The notes under the pieces are model-generated. The model worked only from the letters and a program-made list of their open reading frames with translations, was not told where the DNA came from and made no database searches. The position numbers were made by a program, and so were the translations under genes. Positions 32,769-43,530 of a DNA stretch of 64,000 nt are shown here, piece by piece (position 1 is the stretch's first letter; every line of letters begins with the position of its first letter). The stretch comes from Parietaria judaica. Lineage: Eukaryota; Streptophyta; Magnoliopsida; Rosales; Urticaceae. The stretch spans positions 18,552,606-18,616,605 of the forward strand of contig OX940865.1 of NCBI GenBank assembly GCA_954871525.1, read 5' to 3'.

Positions 32769-35201
32769 AGCGGCTGGCTTGCTGCCGCTGCCTTCGGCCT
32801 TCTCGACGTCCTTGGACGCGCTCATCGCTCGGTAGTGCATCATGTAGCAAATGCGATAGGCTTCGCTGCTTCCTCGGATTTCGTCGATGGTTCCTTCTAT
32901 TCGTCCGGGGAACTTGATGCATCGGTGATAGGTGGACGGGACGGCCTTCATCGAGTGAATCCATGGTCTCCCGAGGATTACGTTGAAGTGCGATCGCACG
33001 TCCAACACCATGAACTCGGTCATCCGATGGACGGTTCCGGCGTAGACGGGGAGATTCACCGTTCCCAGCGAAAGAACCACGTCTCCGTTGAAACCAGACA
33101 CCTTGCGCGGACGGCCTCCGACGATCAAATCTTCGATCTCCATTCGCGTCAGACAGTCGTAAGTGATGACGTCGACCGAGCTTCCATTGTCGACGAGGAC
33201 GCGAGCAACGTCGCATCCTCCTATGTTGAGCTCCAATACCAGGGCATCGTCATGCTCGTCTGCGCATACTTCTTCGTCGACGAACTCTATCGTCGTCTTC
33301 GGACCGGTCATCCGCGCATCTTCCTGAGCGGACTCCTTCCCTCTGCGTTGGTAGGCCTTGATGCTGTTGATGGAATCTTCGCAGAGGCGAGATCCTCCCA
33401 TGATCAAGTCGATCCTTGGTCTTGCGACTGGCCTCCCATCGGTCGGGCGTTCCCCCGATGCTTCCTCGATCGCGAGGCTTCTTTTGGGGGCCTCTTGGTT
33501 TCCTCCCGCGCGCTGAGCTGGCGCCTCCCGCTTGTTCGGCCACGACCGGTTGTCGTTGTTCCACGGCTGAGTGGGTTTTTGGGAGACGTCTTGGAATTCC
33601 CCTTGTTCGATCTTTCTTTGGATCATCTTCTTCAGAGTGGCGCACTCGTCGGTCGCATGACCGTGATATTCGTGGAAAGAGCAGTACTTGCTCATGTCCC
33701 TCGGCCAGGGTTTCCTTTCGTAGCTGCCTCGACCGCCGGAATGACCTCCTCGGCCACCCGAAAATCCTCCTCGGCCTCCAGAATAGCCTCCTCGGTTGCC
33801 AGAGTAACCTCCTCGATTTTCCAGAAAGCTTCCCTGGTTGCTCGGGAAGTACCCTGGTTGTGAGTTTCCTTGCGGGACTGCCTCCTGCCGATGGCCCTCG
33901 TGATTGCCGAGCGCCTCTTTCTTTCCGTCCAACTGATAGACTCCGTGTCCAGGGCTCTCCCTGATCCTTCGCTCGTCGGCCCCGTCTCTGCTTCTCCGAT
34001 CTCGTTGCTCTCCCTCTTTCCTTGTTCTGGACGACGATCCCTCTCGTCCGTCTCTAGTTTCCTTCCTGTCTGGCCTCGTTCGGCCCTCAGCTTCCTCTTC
34101 TAGCCTTTTCTTGATCGCCTTATTCTCTTCCATATCCATGTAGATTGTTGCTTTGTGGAGCGCATCTTCTATCGACTTTGGCAACGAGACGCACAATTCG
34201 TCGTTGAACGGGGACTGGTAGTATAGACCATGCTTTAGAGCTTGGACCGAGACGACGTCTTCGATCTTCGGGATTCGGAACATGACGTTCTTGAATTTCT
34301 CTATATACTGCCGAAGAGGTTCGTTCTTCCCTTGCTTGACATCGAAGAGGTTGGACACCGTTAGCTCCGTCTGTACGTAGATGGAGAAGTGCTTTAGGAA
34401 GAGTGCGACCAACTCGTCGGAGGTGTTGATAGAACCCGGCGTCAGTCTTGCGAACCAGTCGCTGGCGCGGCCTTGCAAACTTGCGATGAAAAGTCTGCAC
34501 AGGACGGCTTCCTTCCGGACCTCTTCGCCCCCGATGTGGTCCGTCGCGATTCGGAATGACTTCACGTGTGTATGGGGGTCCGTATCCCCTTTGTACGGCG
34601 TGAGTCTGATCTTTGGTAATTCCTCCAGCTCTATTCCCCGAATCCTCGTCGTGAACGGGGTGATTCTGGCTTCTCGCACCATCCTGTCGATTTCTGGCGC
34701 CGAGCTCGTCGCTTGATGCACCTGTGAAGCGACCTGTCCGAGCTTGGCTTCCATCTTCGCTGACATTAAGGCCATCGCCTTGGCCACTTCTTCGGCCACT
34801 CTTGCCGCCACGTCCGTCGTTGCATTGCCCTGTGTGTTCCCCGGCGTGTCTTCCGCTCGATTCGCCGTGGTTGGCTGGGCTGCGTCCGTGTCGAAGAGGT
34901 TCCTGATGAGCGAGGGGGTTGACATGCTTACCGGTGTGTCCGTCGTCACCGTGTCTCTGCTGGCGCTTCCCCCAGCACCTCGTGCGGCCGATTCTGCTAT
35001 CTGGTTCGTCGGGCGCGGTCTCTCCGCACGCTCTAGGAGGCTTGCGAGGCGTCTGTTCTCCGCGGCCTGCTCCTCTATTTTTCGGGCGGACTCCTCGGCT
35101 TTGCTTGTGACCTCCGTCATCTTTGCGATGGCCTCGGCCAGTTGTTGTTGCATTCGCTGCATGGTTTGCTCCTGGGCGGAGTTGGCTTCCTCGGTTGACA
35201 T
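32763..35201 (-). CDS. Gag-protease polyprotein of the Tat element
   Basis: 812 aa, ATG at 35201, 70 nt after the 5' LTR. A coiled coil spans about residues 10-60 (QRMQQQLAEAIAKMTE). The retrotransposon Gag domain spans about 200-360 (LTPYKGDTDPHTHVKSFR, LQGRASDWFARL, LRQYIEKFKNV). A Gly/Arg repeat (462-493: GGYSGNRGGYSGGRGGFSGG) precedes a zinc-knuckle-like C507-x2-H-x6-H-x3-C520 region (CSFHEYHGHATDEC). The aspartic protease active site is LVDNGSSVDVI, with D671; Asn replaces the usual Ser/Thr, as is common in this plant group. It ends in a TAA set in the CAA-TAA-CAA-TTA context, with the pol frame following in phase. Confidence 0.95.
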   Translation of the reverse strand: MSTEEANSAQEQTMQRMQQQLAEAIAKMTEVTSKAEESARKIEEQAAENRRLASLLERAERPRPTNQIAESAARGAGGSASRDTVTTDTPVSMSTPSLIRNLFDTDAAQPTTANRAEDTPGNTQGNATTDVAARVAEEVAKAMALMSAKMEAKLGQVASQVHQATSSAPEIDRMVREARITPFTTRIRGIELEELPKIRLTPYKGDTDPHTHVKSFRIATDHIGGEEVRKEAVLCRLFIASLQGRASDWFARLTPGSINTSDELVALFLKHFSIYVQTELTVSNLFDVKQGKNEPLRQYIEKFKNVMFRIPKIEDVVSVQALKHGLYYQSPFNDELCVSLPKSIEDALHKATIYMDMEENKAIKKRLEEEAEGRTRPDRKETRDGREGSSSRTRKEGEQRDRRSRDGADERRIRESPGHGVYQLDGKKEALGNHEGHRQEAVPQGNSQPGYFPSNQGSFLENRGGYSGNRGGYSGGRGGFSGGRGGHSGGRGSYERKPWPRDMSKYCSFHEYHGHATDECATLKKMIQRKIEQGEFQDVSQKPTQPWNNDNRSWPNKREAPAQRAGGNQEAPKRSLAIEEASGERPTDGRPVARPRIDLIMGGSRLCEDSINSIKAYQRRGKESAQEDARMTGPKTTIEFVDEEVCADEHDDALVLELNIGGCDVARVLVDNGSSVDVITYDCLTRMEIEDLIVGGRPRKVSGFNGDVVLSLGTVNLPVYAGTVHRMTEFMVLDVRSHFNVILGRPWIHSMKAVPSTYHRCIKFPGRIEGTIDEIRGSSEAYRICYMMHYRAMSASKDVEKAEGSGSKPAAQ

Positions 35202-35254
35202 CCTCCTTCCTCCCTTCGATTTCCTGGCTGTGCGATAGAAAGAAACAAAGCCCC

Positions 35255-35271
35255 CTCGGTGGGCGCCAAAC
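35255..35271 (-). promoter_or_regulatory. Primer-binding site of the Tat element
   Basis: Directly after the 5' LTR the minus strand reads GTTTGGCGCCCACCGAGG. This TGGCGCC-type site is common in plant Tat/Athila-like elements and is expected to pair with a host tRNA 3' end. The same sequence follows the right-hand LTR of the element at 41232-42905. Confidence 0.7.
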
Positions 35272-35968
35272 TGTAGAGGGCGATTTTACTCACCGTGCAG
35301 TCACAAAGATAATCGAAAATAGTAGATAATTATAAATAATACGAATATCTCTGATTTATTATAATCCCGAGAGGACCCGGTTTCTTCCGTTTGGTAGCTC
35401 GGACAATCGAAGATTACCCACTCTTAACCCTTGGGAAATCGAGAATACTATGAATAAGCAAACTCGAAGACTCAAAGATTATTTCTCTCAAAACTCACGA
35501 TAATAATGAATGTACTGAATACTGGATATCCCCCTCCATTTATGCTAAGTTTACATTCGTATATATAGGCTTGAAAGTCTTCTAGAATATTCCTCAAATC
35601 TTGTTAGGGTTTCCTTCTGTTTCGCTGTGATCGTGGTTGACTTCCTTATTTTGCGTTGGATATCCCACGAAATCTTTAACCGAATAACCCAATCTTCCCT
35701 TCTTTCTCGCGATCTCGAATGAATATCTTTTATACGATTAGGCTTTCTCGATGAACTTTCTCCGATGAGCTTCCTTTCTTGCAATGAGGTGTTGGGCTGG
35801 CTTGGTCGGATAATGACTTTCCATGGGCTTCGCTTGTTGGGCCTTTTTTCTTCTACTCCTTGATGGGCCTGGACTACTTAGGCAATTGTTTCCTTATTTT
35901 ATGTCGTTTATTTCATAAACGACAAAGGGTAGTGTTAGGGAAAGATTTGACAAAATCTGACCTTAACA
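35272..35968 (-). repeat. 5' LTR of the Tat-lineage element
   Basis: 697 bp, looks identical to 23490-24186. A TATATATA box at 35560-35567 lies about 290 bp before the LTR end and would start genomic RNA on the minus strand. The TGTCGTTTAT hairpin is at 35902-35924 in the U3 part. Confidence 0.95.
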
Positions 35969-36229
35969 AAACCCTCATGAGACTCAAAGGAGTGCCATCT
36001 TTACATTATTGAATATATCTAAGTCATGCGATAGTGCATTGTAACCTTGACCGAAATTGCCACCCCATTCAAAAAGAAAAAAAAAAGAATAATTTTTTTG
36101 AGTCGTTTTCTTGTACTTGTGTCGTTTATTGAAAATGCGAATCTGGTTGTTGATGTATATTAGATAGATATTTTAGTGATGTATCTATCTGAGTAAAACT
36201 GTATTTAAATTTAAATAGTAAATGGCATT

Positions 36230-36455
36230 CATGACCCCTTAACTTTGTCTGTTGGTTCATTTCGCCACTTGAAATCTTGAAAGTGGTCCACAGACAAGAT
36301 TAAATCACAGCCAGGTAACACTTACTATTTTTTCCCTATTGCTCATGAATGTGAAGAAAAATTAATTTCCTTTCTATTTTCATATTTTATGGCTCTTTTC
36401 ACAATTTCTTATTTTAGACATATAAAAAGCATTGGCAAGACAGATATGACCATAA
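36230..36455. repeat. Dispersed ~200-bp repeat, copy B
   Basis: Same orientation and block order as 22540-22735. Together the two copies bracket the SINE plus retrotransposon. Confidence 0.75.
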
Positions 36456-37901
36456 ATGTCCAAAGCATTGTTCTCCTTCTCCTTGTATATATATGATATA
36501 TGAATTACACAAATATATATATACTACATGAAAATTCTAGTTACAAATAAGTGTGAACTCCTTCACATTATTATGCAAGCAGAGAGTGAATGAGTGTCCC
36601 CACCATTGATTATTCGTTCACTCTATGTCATCACACCAAGTGTTGCCTAAATACTGCTATCCAAACTCAAAATAAGACTAATTTGTGGTGATGCCGATTG
36701 AATGATGCAATTTGTTCCTTTAAATTTTAATATTCTTTGTGTAAAATAATTACTAATTTTTTAAAAGTAAGATATTGCGCGTTGCACGTTCAAAGATTTT
36801 TTTTGACTTATACGTAACACATGACTTGTTTGAAGGTGATTTTGTCGCTCTTGTTATTTCGCTCTCTTTTATAACTTCCATCTTAATTTTTTTAAAAACT
36901 AGTAGTCTAATAAATGTTCCGTTCCGTATTCTTTTTTTAATCTTCTCTAAGTTTTGATGTTGATAAGTTTAATAGTTTTTGTTATTTTTAACGTGTCGGG
37001 ATGATTGATACTTTTCCGGGGCAAGTCGTTACCGAAAACTTAATCTTCAAATTCTATTGAGTAAATAGAAATGTATAAATAAAACCATGAGGATATAAAC
37101 AAAAGTTGAAAAACTAGTGGGAAGCAATGGGCAATGACCCCACCCACTAATGTGCCTATAATCATAGCTTCTCATTTGAGGGTCAAACTCTCCCCAAAAA
37201 AAAAAAAAAAAAAAAAAAACTCTCATCTCATGTATTATTCTTCATTAATTCTTTTTAATTAATTCAAATGCCATGAAAAAGCAGTTTGAGTAAATTCAAA
37301 ATATATTGGGGCTTTTCAAGGATGATGAGGGAGTATTGGGAATATTTCTTATTGTAATCACAACTACTTTGATTATTTTATCTTTATTCAAAAGTGCCAA
37401 TTCTTTTTCAAATATATATTGCACCAAAGGAGCTTAGATTATTTCCTTGATTCCAAAAAATTATGAGATTTATTAATCAACTTATTGAGTAACAAGAACA
37501 AGTCTTTGAGCATATATCTTTATATAATCAAATTTTGGCCATGGGCACATGCAGATATCATATTATATGTGATGAGATTTACTATTTAATCACCAATTGT
37601 TCTTATATCAAACATTTAGAATGCATGCATGTTCAAGACCGCATATCACACACACATTTATTATTTATATATTGATGGTTGATTTTATGCAACAAAAGAA
37701 GGGATTAATTTCATCAAGCAAAACCAATCATGTACAGATCAAATATATAAGAAAAAATTATATTATCTATTTTTTTTTTCTAAGTAGCAATATAATTATA
37801 ATTAAATGTTTTGGCCAGAAGAAATAAAAATATATATGTATATATAGTAAAAAACTAAATATATGAGAGGCTCGATAGTCAATTCCACAAAACTTTGTAT
37901 A

Positions 37902-37902
<1 letters not shown>

Positions 37903-37958
<56 letters not shown>
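37903..37958. repeat. (ATT)n microsatellite
   Basis: About 19 ATT units. Confidence 0.95.
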
Positions 37959-37959
<1 letters not shown>

Positions 37960-38512
37960 CACATGTGAATAGTCACCTAAATTAGTATAGTGATATTGAT
38001 AGGAATTGACAACATAAGCATTCGACAGGCTTAAATTAAATATATATTTGGTATCGTTTTCTTCTATATTGCATGTCGCTTTCTTCCCTTTCCAATTCTT
38101 CTTGCCATTTTAGAATATTCTATAAATAAATATAAGAATTAGACAATGATATTCATAATCATCGTATATTATTTTGCATAATTTTATTTTTTACCCTTAT
38201 CAATTTAATGGATCATTTTTTTCTTCTTCTTCTTGAAATCGTATAAATTAATATTGTGGCATGGTTAGCTTTTGGTTGCTGTATTGGATGCTTTGTTTTT
38301 ATACTTGTTTAGTGGAGTTATTTTCAATGACCATTTCACAAAAATAAAGACAAAACAAAAAATAAAAAATGAAATGCTTTAGGAAATGTATGACGACATA
38401 TACAAAAATATACAAAAATACTCGAGAAATATGGAATATTCACATAATGAGTATGTTTTGATTCAGCTTAAAAAGTCTTATTTTTTAATTTTTAAAATAA
38501 ATTAAATTACTT

Positions 38513-38819
38513 TTTAGGTGTTTGGTTGAATTATATTTAAAAAAAATTCCAAAGTAATTTTAGTTTTTTTACATGAGTCGTAAAAGGTACGATTCGTAGC
38601 TATTGATTTTCTCTAAAAACAAAATACGGTTTTTAGTCTATGTGAGTCTCTTTAGACTATTTTTTTTTACCAAACGCTAAATCAGTTTTTATAACGACAA
38701 CAATTGTTTAATGAAGAGTTTACCAAATACTTATCAGTTTTTTTTAAAAAGAGTTTTTTCTTAAACTGGAGCTAAAAATAATTATTTTTAAATTAAATTA
38801 TGTCAAACAACGCCCAATA
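38513..38819. mobile_element. Possible MITE with GGTGTTTGGTT-type ends
   Basis: The left end AGGTGTTTGGTTGAATTATA faces the right end TTATGTCAAACAACGCCCA, an imperfect inverted match. A second CCAAACGC word is internal (about 38690). AT-rich, no coding capacity, no clear target duplication. Confidence 0.4.
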
Positions 38820-39766
38820 AACAATACATATAGTCTATTGAAACACGAAAATCCAAAAGCCAAAATGCAAATCAGCCTATTTCAAGTTTAAACCATCAAC
38901 TCCTAATGCTAAACAAAAATCCTTAAGCATGGGCTATTTACTATATATATATATAAATAAATAAAGCCACACACAAGCTTGCCTAGTCGAAACAATGAAG
39001 CAAATTCCAAGCCGAACGCGAGCGGAATTGAAATATATATAAGTTGTTTATGATTTCTGTTTGTCTATATATTTAGAAAAAAATCAATTGAAATATACTA
39101 TGTGTTTCGCCTGATATTATTTTTAACTTATCGTCAAATATTAGCCAAGTTATTGAATTTATATGATAAAAAAAAATTGCTTTACTGATGCTTTTTTTTA
39201 AATAATTTATTGATACTTTATTGAATTTTTTTTATCCTTTCTTATGCGAAAGAGGTTCGAAAGCCACCCAAAAATGCTTAATACAAACACAAATCTCTAG
39301 AACTGCACTATTTTTTGTCCACATGAGACTTTTTCTTCTCTCAATTCTCCCAATTTCACCACACACTTTGTTTACGTGGGGCTATTTCTTCTAATAAAAC
39401 TAGTTGATGCATATATTATATATATATATATATTGTAAACATTATGCATATAAATATTAGACTAACAATTATCTAACATTACAATCAAATTATTAAATAT
39501 ATTTCATGAATTTAAATATATAAAATTATATGCAATAATATTTAATTTAATTATTTTCCCAATATTTTTATCATTAACCCGTCGGAAACTGATTTACTCA
39601 TATAATCTTATCGGTAAATTTACATGTTGGTAAACTTTTCTTCCGAAAAATTTATCACTTAACATGTTACACAACGGTACATTCAAAAATGAGAGCCACC
39701 AATTTTTCTTCTGTATCGATATTTTGAACTTGGGTATTTTGCATTGTACTTTTAAGTTTTAACTAC

Positions 39767-39968
39767 TTTTTTTATAATGGGATGGCACTATCGGCCAGTG
39801 TTACAATGCACTCTCGCATGACTTAGATATACTAAGAACAATTGGTACTAATGGCCAAGTTTACAATATGTAAATGAGGCACTCATTTGAGTCTCATGAG
39901 GGTTTGAACCAATGACCTCTTAGATAAAAGACTAATGTGGTTACCACTATGCCAAACAGACTTGTTAC
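39767..39968 (-). mobile_element. tRNA-derived SINE, copy 3 (best promoter)
   Basis: On the minus strand it has an A box TGGCATAGTGG and a B box GGTTCAAACCC about 40 nt apart, then 'ctcatgagactcaaatgagtgcctc', 'catttacatattgtaaac' and an A-rich tail. The flanking repeat TTTTAACTAC is at 39757-39766 and 39969-39978. The tRNA-like head and Pol III boxes define it as a SINE. Confidence 0.88.
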
Positions 39969-39978
39969 TTTTAACTAC

Positions 39979-41231
39979 CTTTTTAAATTTAGTGGATGAT
40001 TTTTTTTTATCCTTGAAATTGTATAAATTAATATTGTTGCATGGTTATCAAGCTTTTGATTCCATGTTGCCCTTCAGATTTGTCTTTTGTGTGGTGTTTG
40101 GATCCTTTGTTTTTATCTTTGTTGGATGGAGTTACTTTCAATGACCATTTCACAAAAATACAAAAACTAAAACAAAAAAATATTTAAAAAATTAAATTGA
40201 TTTAGATTTTTTAAAATGTCTGTACACTTATCTATTGTTGAGCTGTCGGTGAATAGGTTTCTCAACGATGTTTTACAAACTTTGTGTATAAAAGTTGTCA
40301 CAATTAAAGAGAGAGAAAACAACGTAAAACATATAATACATTACATATTGTCATATTGTATTGTTATAGGGTTTCAAAAGCTTCTTGTATTTGCTTTGTA
40401 ATTCTAATATATAGAATTCTAAGATATCTTAATACTCATGCCCTAAGGGTAGTGCTATTTTCAGCTTAAAAAATCTGTCAATTAATATATATATGTAATG
40501 TATATTGCCTATTGGCAATTTGGCATGCATGATAAGGGCAAGAATAAAAGAGTGAAAGATCACCATATAGTTGTATTTAACGTGTGATATACTTAAACTT
40601 GCAAGATAGTTGCATTATATATATTTATTGTGTGCTCCAAGCCTCTAACTACAAATATAAAATAATATTAATAAATTTGAAAATCTCATATATAATAAGA
40701 CAGTAAATTAATATAATTTTGAGTACAGTAAATATATATACTCAAAAGAGTCAAAACTATATTAATGTGAGTTATAAGGCAGTTTCAGATTGCGCTCATG
40801 TTACTTGTGGAGCTTGGCTTGATTGGTGTATGTCTTAAATTTTTTCTGTTTGCGTTTAATACTTTTTGAATTTGAAACGGTGCAACAAGATCGATTTCGA
40901 TCAAAAGTCGTTAACTCACAATGGAGTAAATCCTCACGAGAGCTCGATAAGAATCAACTTTTGGGCACGGACTTTCAAATTCAAGACATTTTTACGCTAA
41001 AAATGAGTCCACGGACTAACCGTGCAACACTCGACAACTATAGGGATCGATGTACAAAGTCTTTATAATAATCGAAATATGAGAATTGTATTCATTTATC
41101 GCGACATCGATTTTTATTTTCCGAATACATTTTAATTGTAACAGAAGAAGAAGAAGAAAAAACGTTTTTCTTTCTAGCTAATGGGAAAGAGTTACAATTT
41201 TTTTTAATTTGTTAATTAATCTAGTTATTTT
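39979..41231. other. Spacer, no gene seen
   Basis: AT-rich. The frame 40823-41068 has no recognisable domain. 40000-40145 resembles 38215-38345 ('ttaatattgt-gcatggtta', 'ggatcctttgtttttat', 'ttcaatgaccatttcacaaaaata'), so it is partly a diverged duplication. Confidence 0.5.
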
Positions 41232-42905
41232 TGTTGAGGGCGATTTGCACCACCCTTTTCAGTCACAAGAACAATTCGAAGAACACAATAATAATATGAA
41301 CACGAATATTCCTGATTTATTTTATTCCCGAAAGGACTCGATTTTTCCCGTTTGATAGCTTGGATAATTGAAGGAAAATGATAAAATAGGATATGATTTG
41401 ATGTCGCGCCTCGCCGGCTTCAGCGAGGCTGCCTACGTACCCAGTATACTGGGATCATGTCATCACGTAGTTTAATGATGTTTGGCGTTCTCTTTCTTCT
41501 TTCTTTCTGGTTTCTTTCACCGTCTTCCTTCCTCCGGTCTCGTCGACCATCTTCTCGCTTCTGGTCTCGTCGACCATCTTCTTGCTCTTGACCTCGTCGG
41601 CCGTCTTCTCGTTTCTTGACATATTTTTCCATCTTCAAGCTTTTTGGGCATCCTCCGCCATCTTCGAGCTTCTGGTCTTGTGGACCATCTTCCAGCTTCT
41701 GGTCTTGTGGACCATCTTCATGCTCTTGACCTTGGCGGCCATCTTTGAGCTTCTGGTCTTGTCGACCTTCTTCATGCTCTTGGCCTTGTCGGCCATCTTC
41801 GAGCTTCTTGTGGTTACGTCTTCGTTGATGGTCTCCGGTTGGCGTCGGGCGTCCTTTGGCGATGGCGGGTTTTCTTTGGTGACGAGCTATCTGGTAAAGA
41901 GTTCTCTTGGTGACGAGTTCCTCGAGCTCTCTTAGTGAAGAGATTCTCGAGGAAGTCTCCTTGCTCATGATTTCTTTGGTTGTGGAGGAAGCTTCATCGA
42001 TCCGGACCTCCTCGATTGTCGGGGGAGTCTCCTCGGTCTTGACCTCTTCAGTTATCGACGTGGTCCTTCTTCTTGGCGGCGTGGTAGGCCCTACACCTCG
42101 AAATTTCTCGGGCGCGTGGTACATTCGAGATTCTTTGAACTTTTTTGACTCCTCTCGGTCTCATCGATGGACCATCCCTTCCTTTTTTGTTTTCCTTCTT
42201 TTCTAATTGCTTCCGTTTGCCTCTCGACTCACGCTTCCCTGCCAAGATCGCTGCTTCCTCCTCCGATCATAGCTCCTCCTCTTCCACGGGTAGAAAGTCC
42301 AGCAATCGTGCTTTCCGGGGTGCCTCTCCTTCGATCAGCAGATGCGTGATCCAAGAGGAGGGTGAGCTGCCGATTCTCCTTCGCTTTCTTCTTCCGCCTT
42401 CTTTGTTGCTTCCTCGAATTTCGCCGTCGCTTATGTGGCCTTCGCCTTCGCCTCAACTAGCAGTTGTCGAAGACTTGCCACTGTACCTTCTTCCCATCGT
42501 TGGAGATGATTCCGTCGTTTGCAGAGATCTCTTTTTCCTCCAAATTCATGGCTGTGAGATAGAGAAAAACAAAGCCCCTCGGTGGGCGCCAAACTGTTGA
42601 GGGCGATTTGCACAACCCTTTTGCGATAAGCTTTTCCTCGATAAGCTTCTATGCGATGAGCTTCTTCTACGATGAACTTCTTCTTTATGGATTCTTCCTC
42701 GAGGATTCTTCGTCGAAGTGCGATGAAGTATTTCATCGCAGATTGCCTTTACACTAGTTGAACTTCGTCGCGGGTTGGACTTCCTCGAGCCTGTTCTCTC
42801 GTTGATCAATAGTCAACGAATTTCCTTGTCTTCATTTCACGTCGTTTTAGGATAAAATGACATGAATAGTGTTAAGGAGGAATTTGACGAAATCCGACCT
42901 TAACA
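41232..42905 (-). mobile_element. Small rearranged LTR element related to the Tat element
   Basis: Two LTR starts, TGTTGAGGGCGATTTGCAC, lie at 41232 and 42595, and the outer end ACCTTAACA is at 42905. The right LTR (311 bp) has the sense-strand start (TGTTAAGG) and is followed by the same primer-site sequence as the large element, so the sense strand is minus. The left LTR resembles the large element's LTR for about 130 bp (cagtcacaaga, gatttattttattcccga), then passes into internal sequence without a proper LTR start. Flanks ATTTT/AGTTT differ by one base, perhaps an aged 5-bp duplication. There is no pol. Confidence 0.7.
41420..42124 (-). CDS. Repeat-rich open frame inside the small LTR element
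   Basis: A 234-codon frame, unrecognised. Residues in the second half form decapeptide repeats of the EDGRQGQEHE / EDGPQDQKLE type, encoded by ~30-bp tandem repeats (about 41500-41810). It is basic at the end (RNQKERRKRTPN). It may be only an open reading through a minisatellite. No Gag or Pol motif is visible. Confidence 0.3.
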   Translation of the reverse strand: MYHAPEKFRGVGPTTPPRRRTTSITEEVKTEETPPTIEEVRIDEASSTTKEIMSKETSSRISSLRELEELVTKRTLYQIARHQRKPAIAKGRPTPTGDHQRRRNHKKLEDGRQGQEHEEGRQDQKLKDGRQGQEHEDGPQDQKLEDGPQDQKLEDGGGCPKSLKMEKYVKKREDGRRGQEQEDGRRDQKREDGRRDRRKEDGERNQKERRKRTPNIIKLRDDMIPVYWVRRQPR

Positions 42906-43315
42906 AGTTTGTAGACCATAGATTTGTCTTCTCATAATAATATTAGGGCATGAAACACAACCACTAATATTGTTATCATAATTTATTTATCCTAATTTGA
43001 GCGTGAGATTTTGTCAATACTAGTGCATGGAAATTAATTAATGACATAATGAATTAATGATTAGTTTAATATAAATTGGACATTTACGAAAGCATCGGAA
43101 CAAGTCAAAACAAGCATGGTCCGACTTGTTTGCTTTGCATATTCACACTTTGAATTTATTGGATAACAACTTAATTAATTAGTCAAACTAAACAAATCAT
43201 GACTTAACCTTGCAATTACGGACCTAGATTAAGAAGCTAATACGCTTTATCACAAGTAAAACTGCCACGTGAAAGGTGGAATCTATTGGCTGTGTTTGCT
43301 TGTTTTCAAATATTG

Positions 43316-43530
43316 AACTAATTTTATTATAATGATCACAACTAAATATGAGAAGGGTTCTATTTTATTTAGGTCGACTTTAACTAGATATTGCTTTGTC
43401 AACAATTGAATAAATATTAAACAAAATTTATTATAATGATCAAATTCAAAACAATTAAATAGAAGAAGCAATCTATGCGATTTAGGTCGACTTTAAATCG
43501 ATATTACTGTGTCAACAATTGAATAATAAA
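43316..43530. repeat. Imperfect ~110-bp tandem duplication
   Basis: Both copies share 'ttattataatgatca', 'atttaggtcgactttaa' and 'tgtcaacaattgaata', with indels between. Confidence 0.75.

Larger units (their letters stand above)
23490..35968 (-). mobile_element. Complete Tat-lineage Ty3/gypsy LTR retrotransposon with an extra antisense gene
   Basis: A 12,479-bp element, sense strand minus. LTRs at 35272-35968 (5') and 23490-24186 (3') are both 697 bp and look identical on line-by-line reading; each starts TGTTAAGG and ends CTACA. The target duplication is AAACC at 23485-23489 and 35969-35973. Order in the sense direction: 5' LTR, primer-binding site, gag-protease, RT-RNaseH-archaeal-type RNaseH, integrase, ~64-bp tandem repeats, antisense gene, purine tract, 3' LTR. 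The doubled RNase H and the extra ORF place it in the Tat branch (Tat, Retand, Ogre, Grande relatives). Two in-frame stops divide the otherwise single gag-pol frame of 1,984 codons. Confidence 0.95.
23422..36085 (+). mobile_element. tRNA-derived SINE, copy 2, split by the Tat retrotransposon
   Basis: The two halves are 23422-23489 and 35974-36085. Together they resemble copies 3 and 4: an A-box-like stretch (CTTGCCCAAGTGG), a B box cut at GGTTCAAACC, 'ctcatgagactcaaa-gagtgcc', 'catta' blocks, and an A-rich tail. The 14-bp target duplication AGAATAATTTTTTT is seen at 23408-23421 and 36086-36099, outside the halves. The retrotransposon duplicated AAACC of the B box. Confidence 0.88.
36456..39756. 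other. AT-rich spacer, no gene seen
   Basis: No coding sequence recognised. It contains a poly(A) run near 37195-37220, a long ATT repeat (37903-37958) and a MITE-like stretch at 38513-38819. Confidence 0.5.

Noticed and set aside
32760..33863. 367-codon plus-strand frame opposite gag-protease
   Set aside because: Mirror of the gag-protease coding strand; no recognisable protein.
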